Below, piece by piece: positions 16,473-26,548 of a stretch of DNA of 57,812 nt. Below the pieces are notes generated by a model. The model saw only the letters and a program-made list of their open reading frames with translations. It was not told the DNA's origin and made no database searches. Within the stretch, counting starts at the first letter, position 1; the number at the start of each line of letters is the position of its first letter. Position numbers and translations under genes: made by a program. The DNA is taken from positions 1 to 57,812 of the forward strand of contig JAUSJX010000129.1 in assembly GCA_030647435.1 (NCBI GenBank), in the 5' to 3' direction. Source of the stretch: Candidatus Rokuibacteriota bacterium (GTDB lineage Bacteria; Methylomirabilota; Methylomirabilia; Rokubacteriales; CSP1-6).

Positions 16473-17532
16473 AGAGGGTCCTCGGCCATGGGATCGCCGG
16501 TTGCGGCGAAGGCCCGGGCGCGGGAGCCGCCGCAGGGCTCGGCGTACTCGCAGCGCCCGCAGCGCCCGGTCAAGAGCTCGGGGCGCCGCAGCGTCCGGAA
16601 GAGGTCGGAGTCACGGTAGAGGGCGACCGGGTCCGCCGTCCGGGTGTCGCCCGCCGACAGCGGGAAGAATCCGGAGGGATGCACCTCGCCCGTGTGGGAG
16701 ATGAACATGATGCCGTTGCCGTCGCGGATGCCCGCGCCGTGGCCCATGGGGCCCCGCGGCCGCGCCGCCTCGCCGCGCCCGGCGCGCCGTGCGCGCTCGA
16801 GGACGACGCGCCGGAAGTGGGGCGCCTCGGTCGTCGTGATGATGGGGCCCCCATTGGTGTTTTTGGCGTCGCCCCCGTTGCCGCCCAGATCGAGCAGCTG
16901 CTCGAAGAGCCGCTCGCAGGCCTCGGCCGTGATGGGCTTGAGCATGGTGCCGCGCCCGACCGCGACGAGGAAGAAGAGGCTCCAGCGCGCGGCGCCCAGA
17001 TCGGTCGCCAGCCGGTGGATCGCCGGGAGGTCGTCGAGCGTCTCTTCGCTCACGAGCGTGTTGACCTGGAAGGGCAGCCCCACCGCGACGCAGGCCCGCG
17101 CCGCGACGAGGGTCCGATCGAAGCAGCCGTCTATCCCGCGCAGGGCGTCGTGGCGGGCCGCGTGCGAGCCGTCGAGGCTCAGCGAAACGGCCTCCACGCC
17201 GGCCGCCTTGAGCCGCGCGATGACGTCGGCGGTCAGCAGCGGTGTGGCGCTGGGCGCCACCGATACGCCGAAGCCGGTCCCCCGCGCCGCGGCGATGAGG
17301 GCGAACAGGTCGGCGCGCTTCAGCGGGTCGCCGCCCGTGAGGATCAGGTGGGGCAGCGGCGCGCCGAAGCCCGCGAGCTCCGCGATGAGCCGGAGCCCCT
17401 CCGCCGCGTCCAGCTCGGCCGGGTCGCGCTCGGGCGCGGCTTCGGCGCGGCAGTGGCGGCAGGCCAGGTCACACGCCCGCGTCACTTCCCAGTAGATGCG
17501 CCGGGGCGCCCTGTCGAAGCGCAGGCTCGCGT

Positions 17533-17536
<4 letters not shown>
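16433..17536 (-). CDS. Radical SAM/SPASM protein, AhbD/NirJ-like
   Basis: 367 aa from the ATG at 17536, which overlaps the citrate synthase stop by 4 nt. The radical SAM cluster motif is ACDLACRHCRA (about 20-29), followed by a GGDPL motif for SAM binding. The C-terminal SPASM region has CGRCEYAEPCGGSRARA and then DPLC, the cysteine pattern of AhbD/NirJ-like heme-modifying enzymes and their relatives. Those enzymes act on heme side chains in the cytoplasm, and the window encodes many hemes, so a tetrapyrrole role is tempting; other SPASM proteins modify peptides. The 3' end overlaps the PFOR alpha-gamma start by 40 nt. Exact substrate: unknown. Confidence 0.82.
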
Positions 17537-18843
<1,307 letters not shown>

Positions 18844-18864
18844 GGCGGCTTCCTCCTTCCGGCT

Positions 18865-19233
18865 TCAGCGGGTGGAGCGCTCGAGCTCGTCGTGAACGAG
18901 CTGCAGCAGCGCGGACGCGGGAAAGGGCTTGGCGAGAAAAGCCGAGGCGCCCAAGGCCAGGGCCGCATCCCTGGCGGCCCGCGAGGCGAACGCGGTGACG
19001 ACGATGACGGGGACCTTCGGGTCGCGCGCCCGCGCCGCCCGGATGATGTCGAGCCCGTCGCCGTCCGGCAACCGCAGATCGGCGATGACGAGAGCCGGCG
19101 GCGCCGACTCGATGGCCTTGAGCCCCTCGGCGCGCGAGGCGGCCGTCACCACGCGGTAGCCCTGGCGGCGCAGCAGGCGGTCATAGGTAACCGCGAGGTC
19201 GGCCTCGTCCTCGACAACCAGGATGCGGTTCAC
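18865..19233 (-). CDS. Stand-alone response-regulator receiver domain
   Basis: 122 aa consisting only of a receiver (CheY-like) domain. The acidic pair is in VVEDEAD, the phospho-acceptor Asp is in IADLRLPDGDG (about residue 51), the switch Thr is in VVTAF, and the conserved Lys is in AKPF. There is no output domain, so it acts by protein contact or in a phosphorelay. No histidine kinase is adjacent; the nearest one is at 26545-28200. It lies 21 nt upstream of gltA and 16 nt downstream of the CBS gene, so it may belong to the same transcript. Confidence 0.9.
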   Translation of the reverse strand: MNRILVVEDEADLAVTYDRLLRRQGYRVVTAASRAEGLKAIESAPPALVIADLRLPDGDGLDIIRAARARDPKVPVIVVTAFASRAARDAALALGASAFLAKPFPASALLQLVHDELERSTR

Positions 19234-19249
19234 GTCGACTCCCGGGGCC

Positions 19250-19657
19250 CTAGTGCTGGCTCCGCGCGAAGGCGCGCAGGATGTCCGTCTCGGTGACGAT
19301 GCCGACGAGGTGTTCGCCCTCGAGCACCGGGAGCGCGCCGATCTTGTGCTCGAGCAGGAGGCGCGCCGCGTCGGCGGCGTCCTGGTCGGGCCCGGTGATG
19401 ATCACGCTCCTGGTCATGACCTTGCTCACCGTCAGCTTGGCCAGGAGGTAGTTGACCTCCCACACCGAGAGGCTCGTGGCCTGCGACGGCAGGTTGAGGC
19501 GGATGTCCCGGTCGGTGACGATGCCGACCAGCCGGGTGCCTTCGGTCACCAGCAGGTGGCGGATCCGCTCCTTCAGCATGGTCTGCCGCGCGTCGAACAC
19601 GGGGGTGTCGGGGCCGACCGTGATCGGGGAGCCGGTCATCAGCTCGCGTACCTTCAT
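19250..19657 (-). CDS. CBS-pair protein
   Basis: 135 aa with two CBS motifs: MKVRELMTGSPITVGPDTPV to VGIVTDRDIRLN, and KVMTRSVIITGPDQDA to VGIVTETDILRAF. It has the same architecture as the CBS protein between the PFOR genes. The ATG at 19657 overlaps the upstream P-loop kinase stop (ATGA). Ligand is probably an adenine nucleotide. Its placement after two APS-kinase-like genes and before a lone receiver suggests a nucleotide-responsive regulatory set; this is inference. Confidence 0.9.
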   Translation of the reverse strand: MKVRELMTGSPITVGPDTPVFDARQTMLKERIRHLLVTEGTRLVGIVTDRDIRLNLPSQATSLSVWEVNYLLAKLTVSKVMTRSVIITGPDQDAADAARLLLEHKIGALPVLEGEHLVGIVTETDILRAFARSQH

Positions 19658-20163
19658 GGAACGTTCCTCCCGGCTTGGGTGACGGTCGCGGCCGCCGCGC
19701 GATGGTGCCGGCGGGCCAGGAGCAGCACGTCCTCGACGGTGCTCCGGAAGTCCGGGGCGTGGGTGTGAAGCTGGAGCTCGGGGTGGAGCGACTCCTCGTA
19801 ATCGAGCGCGATGTCGGGGGCCGCCTCCACGGCGGCGGAGCCGCGCGCGCCGCCCACGCGCCAGCGGGCGGCCTGCTCGCGCTCGAAGCAGACTTCGGGC
19901 GGGCAGACGAGCTGGACTTCGGCGAAATGCTCGATCCACTCGTGCGCCGCATCCCACCATGCTCGGCGCGCCGCGGTCGCGTCCACGACCACGGCCACGC
20001 CGGCGTCGGTCAGAAGCTTGGCGGTATAGGCCAGAGTCCGGGCGTCGGCCAGGTCGAGGACCCTGAGGGTCACGGGCCATGCCTGGACGGCCTCCGCTAC
20101 ATGAACAGCCAGCGTGGTCTTGCCGCTGCCCGGCCTGCCGGTGATCCAGATCGCCCAGCTCAC
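19654..20163 (-). CDS. P-loop kinase, adenylylsulfate-kinase-like (copy A, shortened)
   Basis: 169 aa from a GTG at 20163 that overlaps the stop of copy B (GTGA). It opens with SWAIWITGRPGSGKTTLA (Walker A) and contains VAVVVDATAARRAWWDAA and VQLVCPPEVCFERE, like APS kinases and gluconate-kinase-like P-loop proteins. Compared with copy B it lacks the LDAIRKKITP segment that corresponds to the phosphoacceptor region of CysC, so APS phosphorylation is doubtful. The C-terminus (about 120-169) differs from copy B. No sulfate adenylyltransferase gene is nearby. A phosphotransferase of unknown substrate is the safest reading. Confidence 0.75.
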   Translation of the reverse strand: MSWAIWITGRPGSGKTTLAVHVAEAVQAWPVTLRVLDLADARTLAYTAKLLTDAGVAVVVDATAARRAWWDAAHEWIEHFAEVQLVCPPEVCFEREQAARWRVGGARGSAAVEAAPDIALDYEESLHPELQLHTHAPDFRSTVEDVLLLARRHHRAAAATVTQAGRNVP

Positions 20164-20723
20164 GACGCCCTCGATGCGCACGCGCCCGAGGCGGCGAGGC
20201 AACCGGCGAGCGCGGCAACCTTGGCGGCCGCGGTCGCTACGTCGTCCACCGTGGTGTCGATGGTCAGGTCGGCCGCCAGCGCGGGCTCGTAGGGCACGTC
20301 CACGCCCGGCACCGTCGCGCCGGGCCGCCCCGCGCGGGCGTAGATGCCCGCCGGCGCGTGGCCCCGCGGGCGCGTGCGCTCGCGCTCGCGGCAGACGTCG
20401 AGCGGGCAGGAGAGCTGCACCTCCGCGAAGCGCGGGATGGCCGCGCGCGCCGCGTCGCGCCAGGCGCGGCGATGGGCCGTCGCGTCCACGATCACCGGCA
20501 CGCCGGCCTCGACGAGGGTCGCCGCCATGTAGCCGAGCGCGCGGTACACGAGGTCGCGCTCGGCGTCCGTGTACTGCGGGGCCGGCGTGATCTTCTTCCG
20601 GATGGCGTCGAGCTCGAGCACCGTCACCGGCTCCCCACGGGAGCGGAGGAGCGCGGCGGCGGCGCGCGCGACGGACGACTTGCCGCTGCCCGGCGGGCCC
20701 GTGATCCAGATCGCCCAGCTCAC
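20160..20723 (-). CDS. P-loop kinase, adenylylsulfate-kinase-like (copy B)
   Basis: 187 aa from a GTG at 20723 that overlaps the stop of the upstream phosphotransferase (GTGA). It begins SWAIWITGPPGSGKSSVARA (Walker A). It keeps an acceptor-loop-like LELDAIRKKITPAPQYTD (about 50-67), VPVIVDATAHRRAWRD, and AEVQLSCPLDVCRERE, the arrangement of CysC-type APS kinases. Copy A next door is clearly a tandem duplicate. Genuine APS kinases usually have FDGDNVR in the acceptor region; here it reads LELDAIR, so specificity is uncertain. Confidence 0.78.
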   Translation of the reverse strand: MSWAIWITGPPGSGKSSVARAAAALLRSRGEPVTVLELDAIRKKITPAPQYTDAERDLVYRALGYMAATLVEAGVPVIVDATAHRRAWRDAARAAIPRFAEVQLSCPLDVCRERERTRPRGHAPAGIYARAGRPGATVPGVDVPYEPALAADLTIDTTVDDVATAAAKVAALAGCLAASGACASRAS

Positions 20724-21829
20724 GCCGTGCCTCCGAGGCAGGACGGCAGGTTGCAGGGATCGAAGGCCGCCGTCCCCGCCATGGCGCGCGCGAAGTCGAG
20801 AAGCGCCCGCCGCGTCGCGTCCGTCAGCGTCGGGTACCAGCGCGGATGCGCGATGACGAGCGCCCTGAACATGAAGAACGGCGGAAGCACCTCGAGGAGC
20901 TCCCGGTCTCCGCTCTCGGCGAGGTACGCGTCCAAGAAGGCGCGGAAGAGGCCGGAGAAGGGCTCGGCCACCTCCGCGACGCCGCCCTTCCTGAGACCGA
21001 AGAAGAGATAGTTGATGCCGAGCGCAGAAACATCGTCGGCGGGCTCGCCCCACTCGCCCCGGCTCCGGTCGAGGACGGCGAACTCCGTCCCCGTCTCGAA
21101 GAGGAGGTTCCAGGGATGAAAGTCGCCGTGGACGCGCGAGAGCCGGTGCGCCCGCCCGCGGAGCTGCCAGCGCCACGTGACGGCCGCGCGCTCGAGGGCC
21201 TCGCAGTCGGCCGGCGGCAGGAGGGTATAGGGGTGCGGGTAGCTGTCGAGGATGCCCATCAGGCACTCGCCGTGGCCCACCAGCTCGCGGATGCGCCGCT
21301 GGTACAGCGTGGGCTCGTCGCGCTTGGCGGCGTGCGCCTCGGCGAGGAACCGGCCGAGGGCCCGGGCGCGCTCGTAATCGAGATCCCGCGCGGGCCCCGC
21401 CAGCATGCGATCGAGGTCCAGCCAGTACAGCGCCCCCGGCGCCTTTTCTACCAGCTGGAAGTACTCGACTGCTTCGCCTGCCGAGACGAGCTCGCCCGAC
21501 TCGCGGACGAAGCCCACGTCCACGCTTCGCACGTGGCGGGGAAACGTATTGTACGCGCCGTGCGCGTAGATCGCCTGCCACGCGCGGTCGGCCGGGTAGT
21601 CGTGGCCGAACCCCTGCACGGGTCGCGTGCGCGATACGACAAAGGACCGAAGCCGCCCGCCCGCCACGCACTCGACCTCGAAGGGCACGCCGTACCCCAG
21701 GCCCTTGGGATCGGTGGCGGCGCCGGTATCGCCCAGCGATCGGAGCGCCAACAGCTCGACCGGGCCGCCGCAGACCCGTTCCAGGTAGCTCGCCAGCGCA
21801 TCCTGCCCGATCGGGCCCGCGTCGGCCAT
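20720..21829 (-). CDS. Aminoglycoside-phosphotransferase-fold kinase (APH family)
   Basis: 369 aa. The catalytic loop reads RVHGDFHPWNLLF (about 235-247) and the metal-binding part LDRSRGEWGEPADDVS follows, as in APH/choline-kinase-fold enzymes. The N-terminal lobe contains GVPFEVECVAGGRLRSFVVSR. Family members phosphorylate small molecules or act in protein quality control; no drug-resistance context is present. It is coupled to the two P-loop kinases by a 4-nt overlap and lies 5 nt after a universal stress gene. The ATG at 21829 is preferred over an in-frame alternative 6 nt upstream that would overlap the Usp stop region. Confidence 0.82.
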   Translation of the reverse strand: MADAGPIGQDALASYLERVCGGPVELLALRSLGDTGAATDPKGLGYGVPFEVECVAGGRLRSFVVSRTRPVQGFGHDYPADRAWQAIYAHGAYNTFPRHVRSVDVGFVRESGELVSAGEAVEYFQLVEKAPGALYWLDLDRMLAGPARDLDYERARALGRFLAEAHAAKRDEPTLYQRRIRELVGHGECLMGILDSYPHPYTLLPPADCEALERAAVTWRWQLRGRAHRLSRVHGDFHPWNLLFETGTEFAVLDRSRGEWGEPADDVSALGINYLFFGLRKGGVAEVAEPFSGLFRAFLDAYLAESGDRELLEVLPPFFMFRALVIAHPRWYPTLTDATRRALLDFARAMAGTAAFDPCNLPSCLGGTA

Positions 21830-21834
21830 GTAGC

Positions 21835-22281
21835 TTACTTGCCGCGCACGGTCAGCACGGGGCAGGGCGCCGCGGCGACCACGCGCGAGGCAACGCTGCC
21901 CAGGAAGAACTTGGCCAAGCCCGTGCGGCCGTGGGTGCCGATGACGATCAGGTCGGCCTTCTTCGACTTGGCCGCCCGCGCGATCTGGTCGTGCGCCACG
22001 CCGTCGAGGAGGAGCGTGACCGCCTTGACGCCGGCCTTGCGCGCCTTGGCCTGGAGCGCGCCCAAGTGCTTCTGCCCGTACTTGCGGGCCGATGCCTCGA
22101 GGTCGTCGTAGACCTTGGGCGAGATGTACCCCTCCCCCGCGATCGGAACCGGCGGCGCCAGCACGTGGACGAGCAACAGCTGGGCGTGGTCCGCCTTGCC
22201 CATGGCGACGGCCCGCGCAAAGGCGGCGCCGGAGGCGCGAGAGAAATCGGACGGGTGGAGAATGCGGCGCAGTCGGCTCAT
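21835..22281 (-). CDS. Universal stress protein (Usp)
   Basis: 148 aa, single UspA domain. It starts RRILHPSDFS, and the ATP-binding signature GTHGRTGLAKFFLGSVASRV is present (about 113-132), so it is probably of the nucleotide-binding type. An insertion after the second strand (GEGYISPKVYDDLE) is typical of about 145-aa members. It is the first gene of a run with the APH-type kinase and the APS-kinase-like genes. Cytoplasmic stress or energy-state regulator; partner unknown. Confidence 0.93.
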   Translation of the reverse strand: MSRLRRILHPSDFSRASGAAFARAVAMGKADHAQLLLVHVLAPPVPIAGEGYISPKVYDDLEASARKYGQKHLGALQAKARKAGVKAVTLLLDGVAHDQIARAAKSKKADLIVIGTHGRTGLAKFFLGSVASRVVAAAPCPVLTVRGK

Positions 22282-22308
22282 GAACGGCCTCCCTTTGGGG
22301 TTCGTGAC

Positions 22309-23127
22309 TCAATCACAGACACAGATCTCCTCCGTGGACACTGTGCGGCGCTCGCCAAGGGCGTCCTGCACGACGAGCCGGCCGCATGGGTCCACACCGG
22401 CGACCCGACCGATGAAGCGGGAGCCGGCGCCGCGGATCTCGACCCGGCGGCCCGTGAGGATGTCGCGCTCACACCAGGCCTCGAGGACGGCCGACGGCCC
22501 CTCGCCGCGGTAGCAGCTCGCCCAGGCATCGAGGGCGTTGAGATAGGAGGCGGCGAACGCATCGCGGTCCACCTCTCGACCGGTCGCGGCGCGAAGTGAC
22601 GTCGCTCCGCCCGCCGCGGGCCCGAGGGCCTCGGTCAGCGCGTCGAGATCCACATTGAGGTTGGCACCGACACCGAGGACCAGGTACTCGACCTCGTCTC
22701 CGCGCGCCCCACACTCGATGAGCGAGCCCCCCACCTTCCGGCCGTCCACGAGCACGTCGTTCGGCCACTTGATTGCCGGGATCGCGCCCGCCTCCCGCAC
22801 GGCATCGGCCAGCGCCAGCCCGCCGATGAAGGAGAAGAGAGGCGCCTCCTTGATGGCGAGCGATCCGCGGAAGAGCACGGAAGCATAGAGGTTGACGCCG
22901 GGCGGCGAGAACCACGGCTGCCCGAGCCGCCCCCGCCCCGCGGTCTGCGACTCGGCGAGCACCACCGTGCCCTCGGGCGCTCCCGAGCGCGCCAACCGGC
23001 TGAGCGTGGCGTTCGTGGACTCCACCTGGCCGCAGAGGTAGAGCTGGCGGCCGACGACAGGCGCCCGCAGACGTCGCCGGATCCCTGCGATGGACAGCGG
23101 CGGGGTCTCGGTGGCCAGCGCGTTCAC
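22309..23127 (-). CDS. birA: Biotin--[acetyl-CoA-carboxylase] ligase
   Basis: 272 aa. It has the biotin-binding signature SQTAGRGRLGQPW (about 60-72), the catalytic KWPNDVLVDGRKVGG (about 120-134), and GVGANLNV. The C-terminal SH3-like domain (about 220-272) is present. No N-terminal winged helix exists, so it is the class I, non-repressor type. It makes biotinyl-AMP and attaches biotin to carboxyl carrier proteins in the cytoplasm. The start overlaps a Usp stop by 4 nt, an unusual partner. Confidence 0.95.
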   Translation of the reverse strand: MNALATETPPLSIAGIRRRLRAPVVGRQLYLCGQVESTNATLSRLARSGAPEGTVVLAESQTAGRGRLGQPWFSPPGVNLYASVLFRGSLAIKEAPLFSFIGGLALADAVREAGAIPAIKWPNDVLVDGRKVGGSLIECGARGDEVEYLVLGVGANLNVDLDALTEALGPAAGGATSLRAATGREVDRDAFAASYLNALDAWASCYRGEGPSAVLEAWCERDILTGRRVEIRGAGSRFIGRVAGVDPCGRLVVQDALGERRTVSTEEICVCD

Positions 23128-23600
23128 CGCACAGCCACCTGGGTGGCGCGGGCCGCCACCTGCGCTTCGGTCACGCGCATCAGGAAGACCGGCAGGCGGC
23201 TCTCGCGCAGCACGGCCTCGGCCACTGAGCCGAACAGCAGGCGCCCGAGGCCGCTCCGCCCGTGCGTCGTCATCGCGACCAGGTCGGCGCCGGTCTCGCG
23301 GGCCGCCAGCACGATCTCCTCGGCGGGCTGGCCGCGGCGTACCTGGGTGCGCACGCGCACGCCCTTCTTCCTCAGCTCGACGGCCAGCGGCGCCAGGTAC
23401 TCCTCGGCGTCCACGCGGCTCGTTTCCGGGTCCTCCACTATCACGTGGCGCGAGCCCTCGATCACCTCGGGCGCGACGGGCCGGTTGACCCGCACCAGCA
23501 CCACCTCCATGTCGAGCGGGCCCGCGATCTCGAGAATGAAGGGGATGATCGCCTCGGCCACGGGCGATCCATCGAGCGCCACGACCGCCCGCCTATACAC
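23124..23600 (-). CDS. Universal stress protein (Usp), GTG start
   Basis: 158 aa. The GTG at 23600 is chosen because GGAGG lies 7 nt upstream and the frame upstream is Arg-rich and unlike a Usp start; it overlaps the previous gene by 8 nt. The domain starts YRRAVVALDGSPVAEA and carries the ATP-binding signature TTHGRSGLGRLLFGSVAEAV (about 118-137). It is adjacent to and clearly paralogous with the Usp at 23593-24084. It ends in an ATGA overlap with birA. Confidence 0.92.
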   Translation of the reverse strand: MYRRAVVALDGSPVAEAIIPFILEIAGPLDMEVVLVRVNRPVAPEVIEGSRHVIVEDPETSRVDAEEYLAPLAVELRKKGVRVRTQVRRGQPAEEIVLAARETGADLVAMTTHGRSGLGRLLFGSVAEAVLRESRLPVFLMRVTEAQVAARATQVAVR

Positions 23601-24084
23601 GGGAAACCTCCTTCTTCTCCTGGGGCGTCGCGGCACCCTTGGGCGCCGCGATCGGCGCCCCGGGCGCCCGCACGACGCAGATGGGCGTCGTCGTGCCGCG
23701 CAGCACCGACTCGGTGACGCTGCCGAGGATCAGGCGCCCCAGGCCGCTCCGGCCGTGGGTGCTCATGACGATCAGGTCCGCCTTCTTGAGCTTGGCGGCT
23801 TCGATGACGGCGGCGGCCGCGGGCCCGTACCAGACGCCCGTGTCCACGTCCTTGACTCCGCGCTTCGCCAGACGGTCGGCGACGGCCGCGAGATACTGCT
23901 CCGCTTCGCGGACCACGGCGACCTGCTCGTCCGTGGGATCGGCGCCGGGCAGCGTATGCGCCTCGGCGGCGCGAAGCAGGATCAGCTTGGACGGCGTGCC
24001 ACGCCCCAGGTCGATGGCGGCCTCGATGGCGGCCTCAGCCAGCGCCGATCCGTCCAGCGGAACGAGGATCCTCTCGGTCTTCAT
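23593..24084 (-). CDS. Universal stress protein (Usp)
   Basis: 163 aa from the ATG at 24084, preceded by AGAGGAGGCAGAC. The UspA domain begins MKTERILVPLDGSALAEA and has STHGRSGLGRLILGSVTESV (about 115-134), the ATP-binding signature. A 17-aa Ala/Lys-rich tail follows the domain. First of three coupled genes (Usp, Usp, birA). Likely an ATP-binding stress regulator in the cytoplasm. Confidence 0.93.
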   Translation of the reverse strand: MKTERILVPLDGSALAEAAIEAAIDLGRGTPSKLILLRAAEAHTLPGADPTDEQVAVVREAEQYLAAVADRLAKRGVKDVDTGVWYGPAAAAVIEAAKLKKADLIVMSTHGRSGLGRLILGSVTESVLRGTTTPICVVRAPGAPIAAPKGAATPQEKKEVSRV

Positions 24085-24179
24085 GTCTGCCTCCTCTCGG
24101 CCCTGTCGTTGCGGGGCCTCTGCGCCATCGAGAGGGTGCAACCGGGGTGCCACCGGGGGAGGCAAAGGAAAACGGCGCT

Positions 24180-24617
24180 TTAGGCGGGAGCACGCTCGAG
24201 CGGGATGGGTCGTCCCCTCCCCGCTGGGTCACGCCCGCCTCGCCTGGGTCTCGGCCGGGCGTGCCGCGGAGGGCCACCCGCGTACTGGACGCGGTAGCGG
24301 GTCTGTCGGGCGGCTTCGAGGGTCGGGGTCGAGAGCGACAGCGTGGCGGTGTCGCCGGGACCGAGCGAGGCGGGAACCGGCGTGCCGGTGCGCACCAACA
24401 GGAGCTTGCCGAAGAAGTCGTAGAACTCGACCGTGACGCGGAGCCCGCGCACGGGGTACGGGGAGACGTTCTTCAGGAGGACCACGTGCTGGAACGAGCG
24501 GTGCTTCTTGCTGACGACGGGGGTGCGCGTCTCCTGGACGACGACCACGGGATCGCCCGCCTCGGCGGGAGAAGCGAGCGCCAGAGCGAGGCACAGGGCC
24601 GCGAGGTGGGGCTTCAT
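24180..24617 (-). CDS. Small secreted protein of unknown function
   Basis: 145 aa with a Sec signal peptide (residues 1-20, ending SPAEAG). The mature part (about 22-110) is beta-rich with LLKNVSPYPVRGLRVTVEFYD, the pattern of FxLYD-like single beta-sandwich domains that often occur in exported proteins. The last 30 residues are Arg/Pro/Gly-rich low complexity and may be non-native or a frameshifted end. It lies 12 nt after a lipoprotein gene and 95 nt before the Usp run. Function unknown. Confidence 0.65.
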   Translation of the reverse strand: MKPHLAALCLALALASPAEAGDPVVVVQETRTPVVSKKHRSFQHVVLLKNVSPYPVRGLRVTVEFYDFFGKLLLVRTGTPVPASLGPGDTATLSLSTPTLEAARQTRYRVQYAGGPPRHARPRPRRGGRDPAGRGRPIPLERAPA

Positions 24618-24628
24618 GCCCCGGCAGG

Positions 24629-25099
24629 CTAGGGCGCGGGCTTCACCTCGTCAATGTCCGGACTTGGATACGGCTTGGCGAGGGAGGCCGTCTGTTCCGA
24701 GAGACACCTCTCATAGGCTCCGACATAGGTCCGGTGCGCCTTCACCCCTTCCACGGCGCCCGCCACCAAGCCTATCGTGAGCCCGAGCCCCGCCCCGACG
24801 GCCGCGCCTATCCACGCGCCATCGCCGGCTCTCCCGCCGGCGAGTACCCCCCACCACACCCCATCGACCGCGCCCTGCGCCGCCAGCCAGAGGCCGCTCA
24901 TCAGCCCGAGACCAGCCGCCTGCCCCAGCGGCTTGAGGCTCACCGAGCCGGCGGCGCTATCGAGGCAGGCGCTCCGCTCCGTCTGGGTGGGCTCCGCGAG
25001 GGCCGCCGCGGGCGCGGGTGCCACGGGCCGGGCGCCCGCGCAGCCGGCGGCAAGGAGCGCGGGAAGAAGCAGAGCGGCGGGGAGTCGGGCCAAGCGCAT
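24629..25099 (-). CDS. Glycine-zipper-like lipoprotein
   Basis: 156 aa from the ATG at 25099, preceded by GGGAGGTACC. A lipobox LLAAGC places the lipidated Cys at about residue 20. After an Ala/Pro linker come two hydrophobic Gly/Ala-rich stretches (about 55-85 and 90-120) containing GAAVGAGLGLTIGLVAG, a glycine-zipper-like pattern that may insert in membrane. A C-terminal soluble tail contains a further Cys. Probably a membrane-associated lipoprotein of unknown function. Confidence 0.7.
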   Translation of the reverse strand: MRLARLPAALLLPALLAAGCAGARPVAPAPAAALAEPTQTERSACLDSAAGSVSLKPLGQAAGLGLMSGLWLAAQGAVDGVWWGVLAGGRAGDGAWIGAAVGAGLGLTIGLVAGAVEGVKAHRTYVGAYERCLSEQTASLAKPYPSPDIDEVKPAP

Positions 25100-25156
25100 C
25101 GGTACCTCCCGTATACCGCGGATCCTGGCAGGCAATCCACAGTCGCGCCAGAGAGC

Positions 25157-26544
<1,388 letters not shown>

Positions 26545-26548
<4 letters not shown>

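Noticed and set aside
19654-20723. Sulfate-assimilation cysC pair
   Set aside because: The acceptor-loop residues are atypical or missing and no other sulfate-assimilation gene is present, so only an APS-kinase-like label is justified.
20720-21829. Antibiotic-resistance aminoglycoside phosphotransferase
   Set aside because: The APH fold is broad, no resistance or mobile context is present, and the gene is coupled to P-loop kinase genes.
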